Shown: positions 1 to 6,912, counted from the first letter of the stretch. The stretch: DNA of 11,743 nucleotides from Myxococcales bacterium (GCA_027005175.1 JALTMC010000717.1:1-11743); one strand, 5' to 3'. Translations and numbers: made by a program. The notes: generated by a model from the sequence alone, not told the origin.

Positions 1-276
1 GGCAAAAGTCTTTGCTCCAATGCCTTTGACCTTGCGTAGATCCTTATTGGTTCGGAACTTATGCTTGGTTCGAAAGCGGATGATGCGCATCGCAATCTTT
101 GGCCCCACTTGGGGCAACAGACGAAGTTGCTCCGCTGATGCTGTGTTGATGTTGATCTTTCCCTGGATCTGTGGCTTTTTGGCTTCCACATTCTGACTCA
201 ACATCGGGATGGAAAGTACACTCAGGATGGTCAGAACACGAAGGGAACGAAGGGAACTGTGGATAAAGTGTTTCAT
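1..276 (-). CDS. ComEA-type helix-hairpin-helix secreted protein (C-terminus cut by window edge)
   Basis: The first 92 codons are visible and the reading frame runs off the left edge. The N-terminus looks like a signal peptide: a basic start (MKHF, then two Arg), a hydrophobic stretch rich in Leu/Val/Ile, and a likely cleavage after NVEA near residue 32. After it comes [19 protein letters not shown], the classic ComEA motif, followed by a second helix-hairpin-helix containing KVKGIG. ComEA-type proteins bind double-stranded DNA outside the inner membrane, in some bacteria for DNA uptake. Whether this one serves competence cannot be told, since no other com genes are present. The ATG is preceded by a strong Shine-Dalgarno (GAGGAG, 284-289, spacing 7). 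The leader upstream is unusually rich in inverted repeats. Confidence 0.88.
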   Translation of the reverse strand, partial: MKHFIHSSLRSLRVLTILSVLSIPMLSQNVEAKKPQIQGKININTASAEQLRLLPQVGPKIAMRIIRFRTKHKFRTNKDLRKVKGIGAKTFA

Positions 277-283
277 GATTTTT

Positions 284-289
284 CTCCTC
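284..289 (-). promoter_or_regulatory. Shine-Dalgarno of the ComEA-type gene
   Basis: GAGGAG on the minus strand lies 7 nt before the ATG at 276. It fixes the start of the secreted helix-hairpin-helix protein, so the predicted signal peptide is truly N-terminal. Confidence 0.75.
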
Positions 290-301
290 ATGAATTGGAA
301 A

Positions 302-449
302 CAACACATGTTGCTTCTCTGTGTTAAATATCCCCAGGCTGGGGAAGGCGGGACACGATGTCCCTTGTGCATAGAGGTCTTCTTGCTTGTGAACCTCTAC
401 ACTTCAGAGGTTGTGGCAACTCCTCTCACAACTCTTGTGTGTGGAGTTG
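302..449 (-). promoter_or_regulatory. Hairpin-rich leader / intergenic region before the ComEA-type gene
   Basis: Several inverted repeats are packed between the small gene (stop at 467) and the ComEA-type start (276). These are 417-449 (CAACTCC pairing GGAGTTG, with an inner CACAA/TTGTG stem), 392-412 (AACCTCT/AGAGGTT), 351-365 (GGACA/TGTCC core), 332-344 (CCCCAG/CTGGGG) and, next to the ribosome binding site, two overlapping options: CAACA/TGTTG (302-313) or AACACA/TGTGTT (303-325). The last two exclude each other. No T-run follows any stem on the minus strand, so a simple intrinsic terminator is not supported. A structured 5' leader or a processed intergenic RNA is an inference. Confidence 0.35.
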
Positions 450-466
450 ACGTTCTCTTGGGTGAA

Positions 467-712
467 CTAATAGCTGTTGCTTTCAGGTACGTTACGAATG
501 TGAAGTTTGCTGTTGCTAGGCAAAGCATTGAGGTATACCGTGAGCGAGTCGTCACGGTTGGTAAAGGCTGTCCCCAAACGCAGCCAGTAGCTTTTGTTGC
601 CTTCACGTTCAATGATCGTGTAGACCGCTTTGCGCCGACGTTCTGGACGTTCTGATGAATCATAATCGTCCATGGGGGTGTTCTTCTCAAAGCTCTCTTG
701 ATTGTCTTTCAT
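467..712 (-). CDS. Conserved small protein of unknown function, 81 aa
   Basis: The ATG at 712 was chosen because AGAGG sits 6 nt upstream. The longer frame reaching 808 would add a low-complexity N-terminus encoded by a 16-bp tandem repeat and has no such site. The protein has an acidic, polar N-terminal third (residues 1-20), a basic patch (ERPERRRK, 21-28), then a compact block rich in beta-type residues: YTIIERE, YWLRLGTAF, NRDDSLTVYLNALP and KLHIRN. This pattern of an aromatic/Arg pair, a GxAFxNRD turn and a final LxIR strand resembles small uncharacterised proteins remembered from myxobacterial genomes, but no function is known to me. There is no signal peptide, membrane segment or Cys pair. 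It lies upstream of and in line with the ComEA-type gene, 190 bp away, so it is probably a separate unit. Confidence 0.72.
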   Translation of the reverse strand: MKDNQESFEKNTPMDDYDSSERPERRRKAVYTIIEREGNKSYWLRLGTAFTNRDDSLTVYLNALPSNSKLHIRNVPESNSY

Positions 713-744
713 TGTTTGCCTCTTTTCGTAGATAGTGGATAATC

Positions 745-776
745 GATAGCTTGCTCGCTTGATAGCTTGCTCACTT
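745..776. repeat. 16-bp tandem duplication
   Basis: GATAGCTTGCTCGCTT (745-760) is followed directly by GATAGCTTGCTCACTT (761-776), one mismatch. It lies in the 5' region of the 81-aa gene, about 35-65 bp before its start. Confidence 0.7.
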
Positions 777-1052
777 GCTTGCTGCGCAGTTGCCCGCTCT
801 CTGTGCACAGCAAATGCCAGTCGGAAGCTAGCCTTGTTTCCTTGAATGATTTTAGGAGATTATGATCGGATGGTAGTGGGGACGTCGAAAGGAAGGTACG
901 ATGAGTGTCCAGGTCTTGGACATTCTGTTCAAACCGTGTTCAGATGTTGGACACAGCCTTGCTTCTGTAAGTTCTCTATTCATGTAGGTTTCAAAATAGC
1001 TTCTATGATGTAGATACCTGACAACCTCTCAAAGAAATGGACGTTGTACAAC
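777..1052. other. Non-coding stretch between kinase remnant and small gene
   Basis: Together with the repeat just before it, about 340 bp here hold no convincing gene. Visible elements are an inverted repeat TGTCCA-N5-TGGACA at 906-922, a further TGGACAC at 948-954 that can also pair with GTGTCCA at 905-911, and a perfect 10-bp palindrome GTTGTACAAC at 1043-1052 abutting the end of the receiver-domain fragment. The promoter of the 81-aa gene should lie here on the minus strand. AT-rich hexamers occur near 840-865 but I could not assign a clear -35/-10 pair. Confidence 0.45.
906..922. repeat. Inverted repeat TGTCCA-N5-TGGACA
   Basis: Perfect 6-bp arms are separated by 5 nt, with a third related half-site (TGGACA) at 948-953. 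The geometry suits a dimeric repressor operator or a short hairpin; no regulator can be named. Confidence 0.4.
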
Positions 1053-1217
1053 TCACTTTTTCTTGAAGAGTTGATGGATTCGGTCAAGCAAGTCGTTGGG
1101 AGCGAAGGGCTTCTGGATTAACTCGACGCCATCTTCCAGTGCTCCCCTATGAGTCAAGGCACTATCGGTATAACCCGAAGCGTAAAGAACCTTCATCTTG
1201 TGAGAGCCTTCGCCAAC
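1053..1217 (-). pseudogene. Displaced C-terminal part of the kinase receiver domain
   Basis: Minus-strand translation of 1202 down to 1053 gives 49 residues beginning HKMKVLYASGYTDSA and containing IQKPF before a TGA stop. This is the missing end of the REC domain of the adjoining kinase: the switch Ser/Thr region (VLYASGYT) and the invariant Lys (KPF). It is in the -1 frame relative to the upstream kinase frame, which ends at TGA 1193-1195. The displaced frame is open only from 1217 and has no start or ribosome binding site of its own, so it is a continuation and not an independent gene. Confidence 0.85.
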
Positions 1218-2575
1218 TCAGGGCCACCCATCTCGGGCATGATCACATCAGTCAATAACAGATCTGGTTCAAACTTCAGCTCATCAAACAGCTGTAATGC
1301 TTTGATACCATTTTCTGCTACAAATACGACATATCCCTCACGCCGCAAGACTTTTTCGACCAGTCCTGAAACTGTAGATTCATCCTCAACGAGAAGAATT
1401 GTTTGTTTTGTCTTCTGCTCAGAATTCGAATCCGATGAAGTTTGTTGTGTGGCTTTCACAAGTGCTTCATCGGTGATTGGCAGGTAGATCTTGAAGGTAG
1501 AGCCTTTGCCCAATTCACTTTTTACAATGATCTCACCGCCACTTTGCTTGACGATGCCCTGTACTGTGGACAATCCAAGGCCAGTTCCCTTGTTGATCTC
1601 TTTGGTTGTAAAAAACGGATCAAAGATCTTGTTTAGGTGCTCAGGTGGTATGCCATCACCGGTGTCGGTGATAGAGAGGGTAGCGTAAGAGCCCGAAATC
1701 AAATCACTGTTCTCACTGATGCTGCCCTCGCCCAGATGGATGAGGTGAGTTTCCATGACCAGTCTTCCTTTGCCGGGCATAGCATCACGAGCGTTGGTGG
1801 CCAGGTTGATGACTACCTGTTCAACCTGGCCAGGATCAGCCTTCACATGTAGGGGGTTCTTGTGGAGATTACTTATAAATTGGACGTCTTCGCCAAGCAT
1901 CGGTTCCAGTAACTTTTCGATGTTGACTAACAGCTCATTGAGTTCGATGACTTTCGGTTGCAGTACCTGCTTGCGACTGAAAGCTAACAACTGTCCTACA
2001 AGGGTGGCGGCTCGGTCGTCTGCCAGTTGAATTTGCTCAACATATTCTAGTAAGTGGCTATTGCTGGGCAGATCCATATGCATCAGATCTGCATAGCCGA
2101 TGATCGCCACTAAAAGGTTGTTGAAGTCGTGTGCAATCCCACCTGTCAGTTTGCCCATTGCCTCCATCTTCTGAGACTGCCTCAACTCTGCTTCAAGGCG
2201 TTTGCGCTCTGTTATATCTCTCCAAACAACGTGCAATCTCTTGGAGTCGCCTTGCTTAAGTGGGGTCAGGAGGACCTCCACTGGAAAAACTGAACCATCA
2301 GCTCGCCGATGTTCCCATTCAAAGCGATGACTACCTTGTTCGAAAGCGAGAGCAATCATCTCATTGGCTTTGTCGAACGAAGCTCTACCGTCAGGTTGAA
2401 ACTGTGGAGATAGCTCTGATGGGTGAGTTTGCAGCACTTGCTCTCTTGTTTCATAACGGAGCATGTCAACTGTGGCCTGGTTACAGTCAACAAAAGTATC
2501 ATCATCGATAATTAATATGGCGTCGGCGGAGCGTTCAAATAACTCGCGATATTGGTCGGTGTAAGAAGCCGCCAT
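1193..2575 (-). CDS. Hybrid sensor histidine kinase (PAS-HisKA-HATPase-REC), frameshifted in REC
   Basis: This encodes a cytoplasmic two-component hybrid kinase of 460 residues in the visible frame, with no membrane segments. Order: a PAS sensor domain (about 5-125, ending in the WRDITERKR linker); HisKA with the H-box GGIAHDFNNLL (phospho-His149); HATPase_c with N-box NLATNARDAM (258-266), G1 DTGDGIP (304-310) and G2 GTGLGLS (330-336); then a receiver domain from about 392 with LLVEDE (acid pocket E397/D398) and the phospho-acceptor Asp443 in LTDVIMPEM. The frame stops after ELAKALTR, about halfway through REC. The rest of REC is intact in another frame at 1053-1202, giving about 505 residues if joined. 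The kinase core should be active, but phosphotransfer to a stable receiver is probably lost unless the shift is an assembly error or is suppressed. The start follows an AGAGG 11 nt upstream, a loose spacing. No partner regulator gene is adjacent. Confidence 0.9.
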   Translation of the reverse strand: MAASYTDQYRELFERSADAILIIDDDTFVDCNQATVDMLRYETREQVLQTHPSELSPQFQPDGRASFDKANEMIALAFEQGSHRFEWEHRRADGSVFPVEVLLTPLKQGDSKRLHVVWRDITERKRLEAELRQSQKMEAMGKLTGGIAHDFNNLLVAIIGYADLMHMDLPSNSHLLEYVEQIQLADDRAATLVGQLLAFSRKQVLQPKVIELNELLVNIEKLLEPMLGEDVQFISNLHKNPLHVKADPGQVEQVVINLATNARDAMPGKGRLVMETHLIHLGEGSISENSDLISGSYATLSITDTGDGIPPEHLNKIFDPFFTTKEINKGTGLGLSTVQGIVKQSGGEIIVKSELGKGSTFKIYLPITDEALVKATQQTSSDSNSEQKTKQTILLVEDESTVSGLVEKVLRREGYVVFVAENGIKALQLFDELKFEPDLLLTDVIMPEMGGPELAKALTR

Positions 2576-2653
2576 CTCTTGTTCTACCTCTGAGGGAGTT
2601 AGACCTTTTTAAATGAAGGATTCGGTGTTTTTGTACTTTTTCTAAAACAGAGA

Positions 2654-2681
2654 GTTATCATCTTCAGTCACTGTTGGTCAA
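2654..2681 (-). promoter_or_regulatory. Candidate sigma70-like promoter of the hybrid kinase
   Basis: The minus strand carries TTGACC (2681-2676), a 16-nt spacer and GATAAC (2659-2654), about 70-80 nt upstream of the kinase start. A second TTGACC sits 6 nt further upstream. Match to consensus is 5/6 and 4/6; placement is sensible but unproven. Confidence 0.35.
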
Positions 2682-3061
2682 GGTCAAGTACAGGGCTGGC
2701 TGGAGGCTCTTGTGAAGGAGTTAACTACATAACAAGCAGGTAGGGGGTTGTTGCCTCATTTTTTAGATCCACGAATTTCACGAATATCCACGAATCATCG
2801 AACTTCACAGTTTCAATATAGCATCTGATAGGAGAGGGATATTCAGGGTATTAAGCGACACTGACGAATTCTCTCAGCCATGTGATGAGTTTGGTTGTGT
2901 ATGTGAACTTTGTGGAGGTTTCGTACATCCTTTGGGGTGGTTTGGGTTGTCGATGGGAGCTTGTTTGAGAAGGCAGGTTAGACTTGCGGCGTTTGGCTTG
3001 TATTTTCTTCCTTAGGTCTGCTTCAGTGGTTTAGGGCTGTTGCTTCGAAAGAAAGAGCAGT
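2682..3061. other. Gene-poor interval between kinase and Sel1 lipoprotein
   Basis: With the promoter region, 2576-3061 contains no supportable gene. Besides the cacgaat repeats it holds GT-rich sequence at about 2885-3050. The minus strand there has a 59-codon basic open stretch with no proper start, and the plus strand has only tiny frames. No terminator with a T-run was found after the lipoprotein gene. Confidence 0.5.
2767..2795. repeat. Three short direct repeats around CACGAAT
   Basis: ATCCACGAAT (2767-2776), TTCACGAAT (2777-2785) and ATCCACGAAT (2786-2795) follow one another without gaps, a 9-10 bp period. A decayed fourth unit (CATCGAAC) follows. From memory, similar cacgaat-type intergenic repeats recur in many environmental bacterial genomes. 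Confidence 0.65.
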
Positions 3062-4072
3062 TTAACGATTGTTTTGTATGAATTTCAGATTTTGACAGCC
3101 GGACTTAAAGCCGAACCTGCATGCGAGTGAATAATAACGGTAGGCATGGGCGCGACTCTTGGCGACTCCACGACCCATGTGATAGAGGACTGCCAGATTA
3201 TTGCAGCCCTCTCCAAGGCGGAGGTTACAAGCTTTACTGTAGTAGATACGGGCTTTGAGATAATTGCTGTGTTTGTTTTTGCCTCGACTGAATGTGTTGG
3301 CAATATAGTAGCAGGCCAGGGCTATATGCATGCTACAAGCTTGGAGCATTAAGTCTTTGACGCGCTCAGGATCTTTGCTAACCCCTATACCTTTTCGGTA
3401 GAGTCGAGCCAAATTATAACATCCTTTGCCATCTCTCAGCTGGCAAGCACGACGGTACGTAAACACTGCTTTAGCAAGACTCTTTTTTCGACCTTTTCCA
3501 TTTTCCAGAAACTCTCCGTGGTCATTGCAGCTACTGCCAAATCCAAGTTCACAGCCACGTTCAAAGATGACAGCCGCTTTTTTTAGATCTTGTGGTACCC
3601 CGATGCCTCGGGCGTACAGGTGGGCAAAGTTATAACAGCCAGCCCCCGAACGCAATTTACATGCTTTGTTGTAATAGCCTCTGGCCTTGTTGAAGTCCTT
3701 GGTGACGCCACTTCCATGTTGATGCATTACACCAAGATTGTGACAGGCTTCCTTTTGATTGAACTTGCAAGCTCTCTGGTACATTGCCACAGCTCGTGCT
3801 ATCTCTGGGTTTTTACTCCTATGATATCTTGCTGCGAGCCGGTAGCAGGCATCTCCCTGCCCCTTCTTGCAACGTTTTTCCAAAGACATCTCTTGCTTCA
3901 CCGGGCCTCTCGGAGATGTTGCGATTTCCCGTTGTTTTGGAGCCTTTTTTACTGCTGTCTTTAGCGACTTCTGTGGGGCTCTCAATGCCTGAAGGATTGG
4001 TGTTGTTCTCGCTTTTTTACTTTCACAGCCCATGAGAGTCCACACTAAAACACAACACAACAGATACTTCAT
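3062..4072 (-). CDS. Cysteine-rich Sel1-repeat (Hcp-like) lipoprotein, 336 aa
   Basis: The N-terminus is a lipoprotein signal with lipobox LMGC (Cys16). The residue after Cys is Glu, compatible with outer-membrane sorting. A basic Pro/Lys linker (about 20-65) follows, then Sel1-like repeats to the end. Eight Cys-x7-Cys pairs occur at 68/76, 102/110 and then every 36 residues to 318/326, next to typical SLR features (CYNLARLY, GIGV.KD, KARxYY). In Helicobacter Hcp proteins each such pair forms a disulfide joining the two helices of a repeat. Here the same fold is expected in the periplasm or at the cell surface, mediating protein-protein contacts; the partner is unknown. The gene starts 17 bp after the M20 peptidase stop, and its only Shine-Dalgarno-like AAGGA overlaps that stop (UAAGGA), so co-transcription and translational coupling are likely. 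Confidence 0.9.
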   Translation of the reverse strand: MKYLLCCVLVWTLMGCESKKARTTPILQALRAPQKSLKTAVKKAPKQREIATSPRGPVKQEMSLEKRCKKGQGDACYRLAARYHRSKNPEIARAVAMYQRACKFNQKEACHNLGVMHQHGSGVTKDFNKARGYYNKACKLRSGAGCYNFAHLYARGIGVPQDLKKAAVIFERGCELGFGSSCNDHGEFLENGKGRKKSLAKAVFTYRRACQLRDGKGCYNLARLYRKGIGVSKDPERVKDLMLQACSMHIALACYYIANTFSRGKNKHSNYLKARIYYSKACNLRLGEGCNNLAVLYHMGRGVAKSRAHAYRYYSLACRFGFKSGCQNLKFIQNNR

Positions 4073-4089
4073 CTTTATGTTTCTTATCC

Positions 4090-5484
4090 TTAGACTTCGG
4101 TTTGGGTTGTGGAAGAGAACTGAGATAGCATCATCGTTGCATAGAGGAAGCCAAGCTCAAATTGTTTGATAGAGAAGGACTCATTGGGGGCATGGATGCG
4201 GTCTTCACTCAAGCCAAAGCCAACGAGGAGAGGCTCTGCACCAGATGCCTGGGCTAAGCTGGATACTACGGGGATAGAGCCACCTTCCCAGGAATAAACA
4301 GTGGGTTTGTCAGAGAGTTGTTTGAGGACCTCACTGGCTTGTTGAATCACAGGTGATTGTGAACTCAGCATCAGAGCAGGACCGCCCACGCCTTTGTCTG
4401 AGATGGTAAGCTTTAATCCATCGGGAGCATGTTTTTCCAGGTGAGTCACCAGCCGGTCGAGGCTTTTTTGGGGATCTTGCTGTCCTACAAGGCGTGAGGA
4501 GAGTTTGACGAAGGCGCTGTCGGGGATAATCGTTTTGGAGCCAGGGCCACCATATCCAGAGTGGAATCCATTGACCTCGATCGTTGGGCGAAATCCTTTT
4601 CTCTCAACGGGGGTGAACTCTGACTCTCCACCAACGGGTGGTACACCGATCTGTTTTTCATAGTCGGAAGCATTAAAAGGAGAAGCATTGGCAAGCTTTC
4701 GGTCTTCCGGGTCGATGTCGCTTACACCGTCATAAAATCCTTTCACTGCGATACGACCATTTTGGTCGTGTAGAGTTTCGACCAAACGAGCCAGTTCGGT
4801 GGCGGGATTTTTGACGATCCCACCGTGGCTTCCAGAGTGTAGGTCATGGCTGATGCCATGGAGGTCGGCCTGGAGGTAAACGATGCCACGCAACCCCATG
4901 GTGATCGTGGAGACACCCGCTGCAACAGCACCGGTGTCACAGACCATGAGCACATCTCCTTGGAGGCGACCTTGTTCTACCAACTTGGGAATGGCCGATG
5001 AGATGCCGTAGCTACCTGTCTCTTCTTCACCTTCCAGGAAGAGTTTGACAGTACAATGCAGGGCATCTTGTTTGAGCAATGTTTCTAGAGCTTTGAGCAC
5101 ATAGATGGTTTGGCCCTTGTTGTCTTGAGCGCCGCGAGCATAGAGTCGATCTCCTCGTTGCTCCGGCTCAAAGGGGGGGCTGTCCCAAAGTTCAAGAGGG
5201 TCAACGGGTTGAACATCATAGTGCCCATAGTACAAGATGGTTGGGCGGTCGGGCTTACCTTTGTATTCGGCATAGACAAGGGGTTGGCCTACCGTTTCGA
5301 TAAGCTCTGTTTGAAAGCCCAAATCGGACAGATGGGAGGTCAGCCAGTCTGCACACCGTTGGCAATCGTCACTGTATGCAGGATCTGCGCTGATACTTGG
5401 AAAGCGTAAGAACTCCTTCCATTCTTCGATAAAGCGTTCTCGATTCTCGTCATAGATCTGTTGACAGGTTTCTTTCTCCCACAT
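4090..5484 (-). CDS. M20-family metallopeptidase (dipeptidase), 464 aa
   Basis: This encodes a di-zinc aminoacylase/carboxypeptidase-like peptidase of the M20 clan, most like the 'M20/M25/M40 dipeptidase' group, which hydrolyses short peptides in the cytoplasm. Visible active-site elements are GHYDVQP (metal His88, Asp90), ARGAQDNKG (bridging Asp121), EGEEETGS (general base Glu153, metal Glu154), CDTG (Asp183), the dimerisation-domain His in HDLHSGSHGG, and RIHAPNE (metal His431). All expected residues are present and the length fits the family. The open frame extends 28 codons further to 5568, but that extension has no family resemblance. The chosen ATG begins MWEKETC and has GAGG about 11 nt upstream. 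There is no signal peptide. The gene is first in a probable operon with the Sel1 lipoprotein and divergent from the ATL gene. Substrate cannot be told from sequence. Confidence 0.92.
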   Translation of the reverse strand: MWEKETCQQIYDENRERFIEEWKEFLRFPSISADPAYSDDCQRCADWLTSHLSDLGFQTELIETVGQPLVYAEYKGKPDRPTILYYGHYDVQPVDPLELWDSPPFEPEQRGDRLYARGAQDNKGQTIYVLKALETLLKQDALHCTVKLFLEGEEETGSYGISSAIPKLVEQGRLQGDVLMVCDTGAVAAGVSTITMGLRGIVYLQADLHGISHDLHSGSHGGIVKNPATELARLVETLHDQNGRIAVKGFYDGVSDIDPEDRKLANASPFNASDYEKQIGVPPVGGESEFTPVERKGFRPTIEVNGFHSGYGGPGSKTIIPDSAFVKLSSRLVGQQDPQKSLDRLVTHLEKHAPDGLKLTISDKGVGGPALMLSSQSPVIQQASEVLKQLSDKPTVYSWEGGSIPVVSSLAQASGAEPLLVGFGLSEDRIHAPNESFSIKQFELGFLYATMMLSQFSSTTQTEV

Positions 5485-5641
5485 CCTATTTCTGACCTCG
5501 ATTTTCTTGTGTGATAGTATGTTGATTGTAGCAGTTGTCGCATACTTCTTCTGGATGGTTGAGTGCATCGAGCTGTCTCGTCGAATCCATCAGTATCGAT
5601 GGTTTTGTAGCATATTTGTATGATCCGGTCGAGGGCTTCTA

Positions 5642-5671
5642 TTGACCGACAGTTCTTACCTAAGGTAGAAC
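5642..5671 (+). promoter_or_regulatory. Candidate promoter for ATL-fabI
   Basis: TTGACC (5642-5647), an 18-nt spacer, then TAGAAC (5666-5671) lie 55 bp before the ATL start. The hexamers match consensus at 5/6 and 4/6. This is the best candidate in the 241-bp divergent spacer; no equally good promoter was found for the M20 gene on the other strand. Confidence 0.35.
5652..5671. promoter_or_regulatory. Inverted repeat overlapping the ATL promoter
   Basis: GTTCT-N10-AGAAC, with an inner near-palindrome TACCTAAGGT, forms a 20-bp operator-like element. It covers the spacer and -10 of the candidate promoter for the ATL-fabI pair. The regulator is unknown; it does not match a LexA box that I recognise. 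Confidence 0.35.
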
Positions 5672-5725
5672 ACGTTTCGCGGCGGGGAGCCGGAGGATAC
5701 AGAAAGTCTTTCGAATGGAGTTTGT

Positions 5726-6127
5726 ATGGTTTCGTTTTATGCAAAGGTGTATGAGGTTGTGAGGTGTATTCCAACCGGTAAGGTCTCTAGTTATGGCCGG
5801 ATCGCACGGATGTTATGGGCACCACAAGCATCCAGAGCCGTAGGCTACGCTTTGCGAGGTCTGCGTCATCGGATCCATGATCCGGATTATTCTGATATCC
5901 CCTGGCATCGTGTGGTGAGCAAAGAAGGCATCATTCGTGTGGGGGTGCAAGGGGAAGAGGATTTGCTACAGGTCGAGTTGCTTCAAACGGAAGGAGTTGA
6001 GGTTGGGGCACCCAAGTATCGTGTGGACATGAAGAAGCACCTTTGGAAGGGGTTGTCCCCTGAGGAGGTTGGTGAATTAATCGAGCAATTGGAGCTGTTG
6101 AAAGAGGCAGCCACAGATAGAGCTTAA
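5726..6127 (+). CDS. atl: Alkyltransferase-like protein (ATL), DNA-damage recognition
   Basis: The protein is 133 aa with the DNA-binding fold of O6-alkylguanine-DNA alkyltransferase, but the catalytic PCHRV is IPWHRV, with Trp60 at the Cys position. That is the defining change of ATL proteins. These bind O6-alkylguanine without removing the alkyl group and hand the lesion to nucleotide excision repair. Other expected parts are SSYGRIARML (Tyr23, base flipping), SRAVGYALRG (Arg37, the intercalating 'arginine finger' region) and the recognition loop before IPWHR. The C-terminus carries an extra short acidic helix (from about 110, SPEEVGELIEQLELLKEA). GGAG sits 5 nt before the ATG. FabI starts 11 bp after the stop, so the two are probably one transcript. 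Confidence 0.93.
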   Translation: MVSFYAKVYEVVRCIPTGKVSSYGRIARMLWAPQASRAVGYALRGLRHRIHDPDYSDIPWHRVVSKEGIIRVGVQGEEDLLQVELLQTEGVEVGAPKYRVDMKKHLWKGLSPEEVGELIEQLELLKEAATDRA

Positions 6128-6138
6128 GAGAGAAATCT

Positions 6139-6912
6139 ATGATTGCATTGACAGGAAAGCGGGTCCTTGTTCTTGGAGTCGCAAATTCAGACAGTATTGC
6201 TTGGGCGACAGCTCAAGGTCTCGCCATGTGTGGAGCAGAAGTACACATCTCTTATCAACAACGCTTTCGCAGCCGTGTGATGCAACTTCTCAAAGAAAAT
6301 CCTTCTGTGGTTACTTCGGCACACCGTTGTGATGTGACCAAGGATGGCGAAATTCAACAGATGTTTGAAGCTGTTGGCGGTCCTCTCCATGCTTTGATTC
6401 ACGGCGTTGGCTATGCTCCCCCCGAGACCTTTATGAAGCCCATTTATGAGGTGACTCCGCAAGAATACAGTGATGCTGTTGTGATTAGCAGTCACTCTCT
6501 GTTGCGAGTAACTCGTGTGGCCTTGTCTTATATGCCTGCAAGCAGTTCGATTGTCACGATGACCTATTTGGGAGGGCAGCGAGTGGTTCCTTACTACAGG
6601 ATGATGGGGATTGCCAAAGCTGCGCTGGAGGCCACAGTTCGAGAGCTTGCCGTGGATGTTGGGGTTCATGGCATTCGTGTGAATGCTATCTCGGCTGGAC
6701 CGATCAAAACCCTGTCAGCGAGCGCACTTCCTATGTTTGATTCGATGCTCGAACAATACCCTCAGATCTCTCCTCTTCATGCTACAATTACACCCCATGA
6801 TGTTGCCAAGATGACTGCGTTTTTATGCTCTGACCTGTCGGATCGTGTCACCGGTCAGGTCTTATTCGTTGACTCTGGCTATTCCATCCTTGGTGCTTAT
6901 CCTCCTTCTTGA
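6139..6912 (+). CDS. fabI: Enoyl-[acyl-carrier-protein] reductase [NADH], FabI type
   Basis: This 257-aa cytoplasmic SDR-fold enzyme reduces trans-2-enoyl-ACP in the last step of each fatty acid elongation cycle. It shows the FabI-specific cofactor motif LGVANSDSIAW (12-22) and the region TYLGGQRVVPYYRMMGIAK with Tyr143, Tyr153 and Lys160 (Y-x6-K, the FabI spacing and not the SDR Y-x3-K). The conserved substrate-loop block NAISAGPIKTLSAS (182-195) and the C-terminal TGQVLFVDSGYSILG are also present. Length is normal. It follows the ATL gene by 11 bp with a weak AGAG-type ribosome binding site. Because PUFA/PKS-like genes lie 1.3 kb away on the other strand, it might supply enoyl reduction there, but housekeeping fatty acid synthesis is the simpler reading. 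Confidence 0.93.
   Translation: MIALTGKRVLVLGVANSDSIAWATAQGLAMCGAEVHISYQQRFRSRVMQLLKENPSVVTSAHRCDVTKDGEIQQMFEAVGGPLHALIHGVGYAPPETFMKPIYEVTPQEYSDAVVISSHSLLRVTRVALSYMPASSSIVTMTYLGGQRVVPYYRMMGIAKAALEATVRELAVDVGVHGIRVNAISAGPIKTLSASALPMFDSMLEQYPQISPLHATITPHDVAKMTAFLCSDLSDRVTGQVLFVDSGYSILGAYPPS

Noticed and set aside
332-449. CRISPR array or tandem repeats
   Set aside because: The elements are unrelated inverted repeats, not repeated units with spacers. No cas genes are present.
209-655. Plus-strand open frame of 148 codons
   Set aside because: It runs antisense over the start of the signal-peptide gene, through the hairpin-rich spacer and over most of the 81-aa gene. No ribosome binding site or family resemblance.
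2851-3030. Basic 59-codon minus-strand open stretch (DLRKKIQAKRRK...WLREFVSVA)
   Set aside because: It has no start codon near its beginning, no ribosome binding site and no recognisable family. It might be a decayed mobile-element remnant, but this cannot be supported.
5485-5568. N-terminal extension of the M20 peptidase
   Set aside because: The 28 extra residues show no signal peptide or family match, and the inner ATG gives the usual family length.
5587-5602. CCATC-N6-GATGG followed by TTTT as a terminator
   Set aside because: A five-pair stem lying in a divergent promoter region where no transcript needs to end.
5340-5774. Minus-strand frame of 144 codons overlapping the M20 N-terminus
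   Set aside because: Shadow frame: the M20 frame carries all catalytic motifs, and this one also crosses the divergent promoter and the start of the ATL gene.
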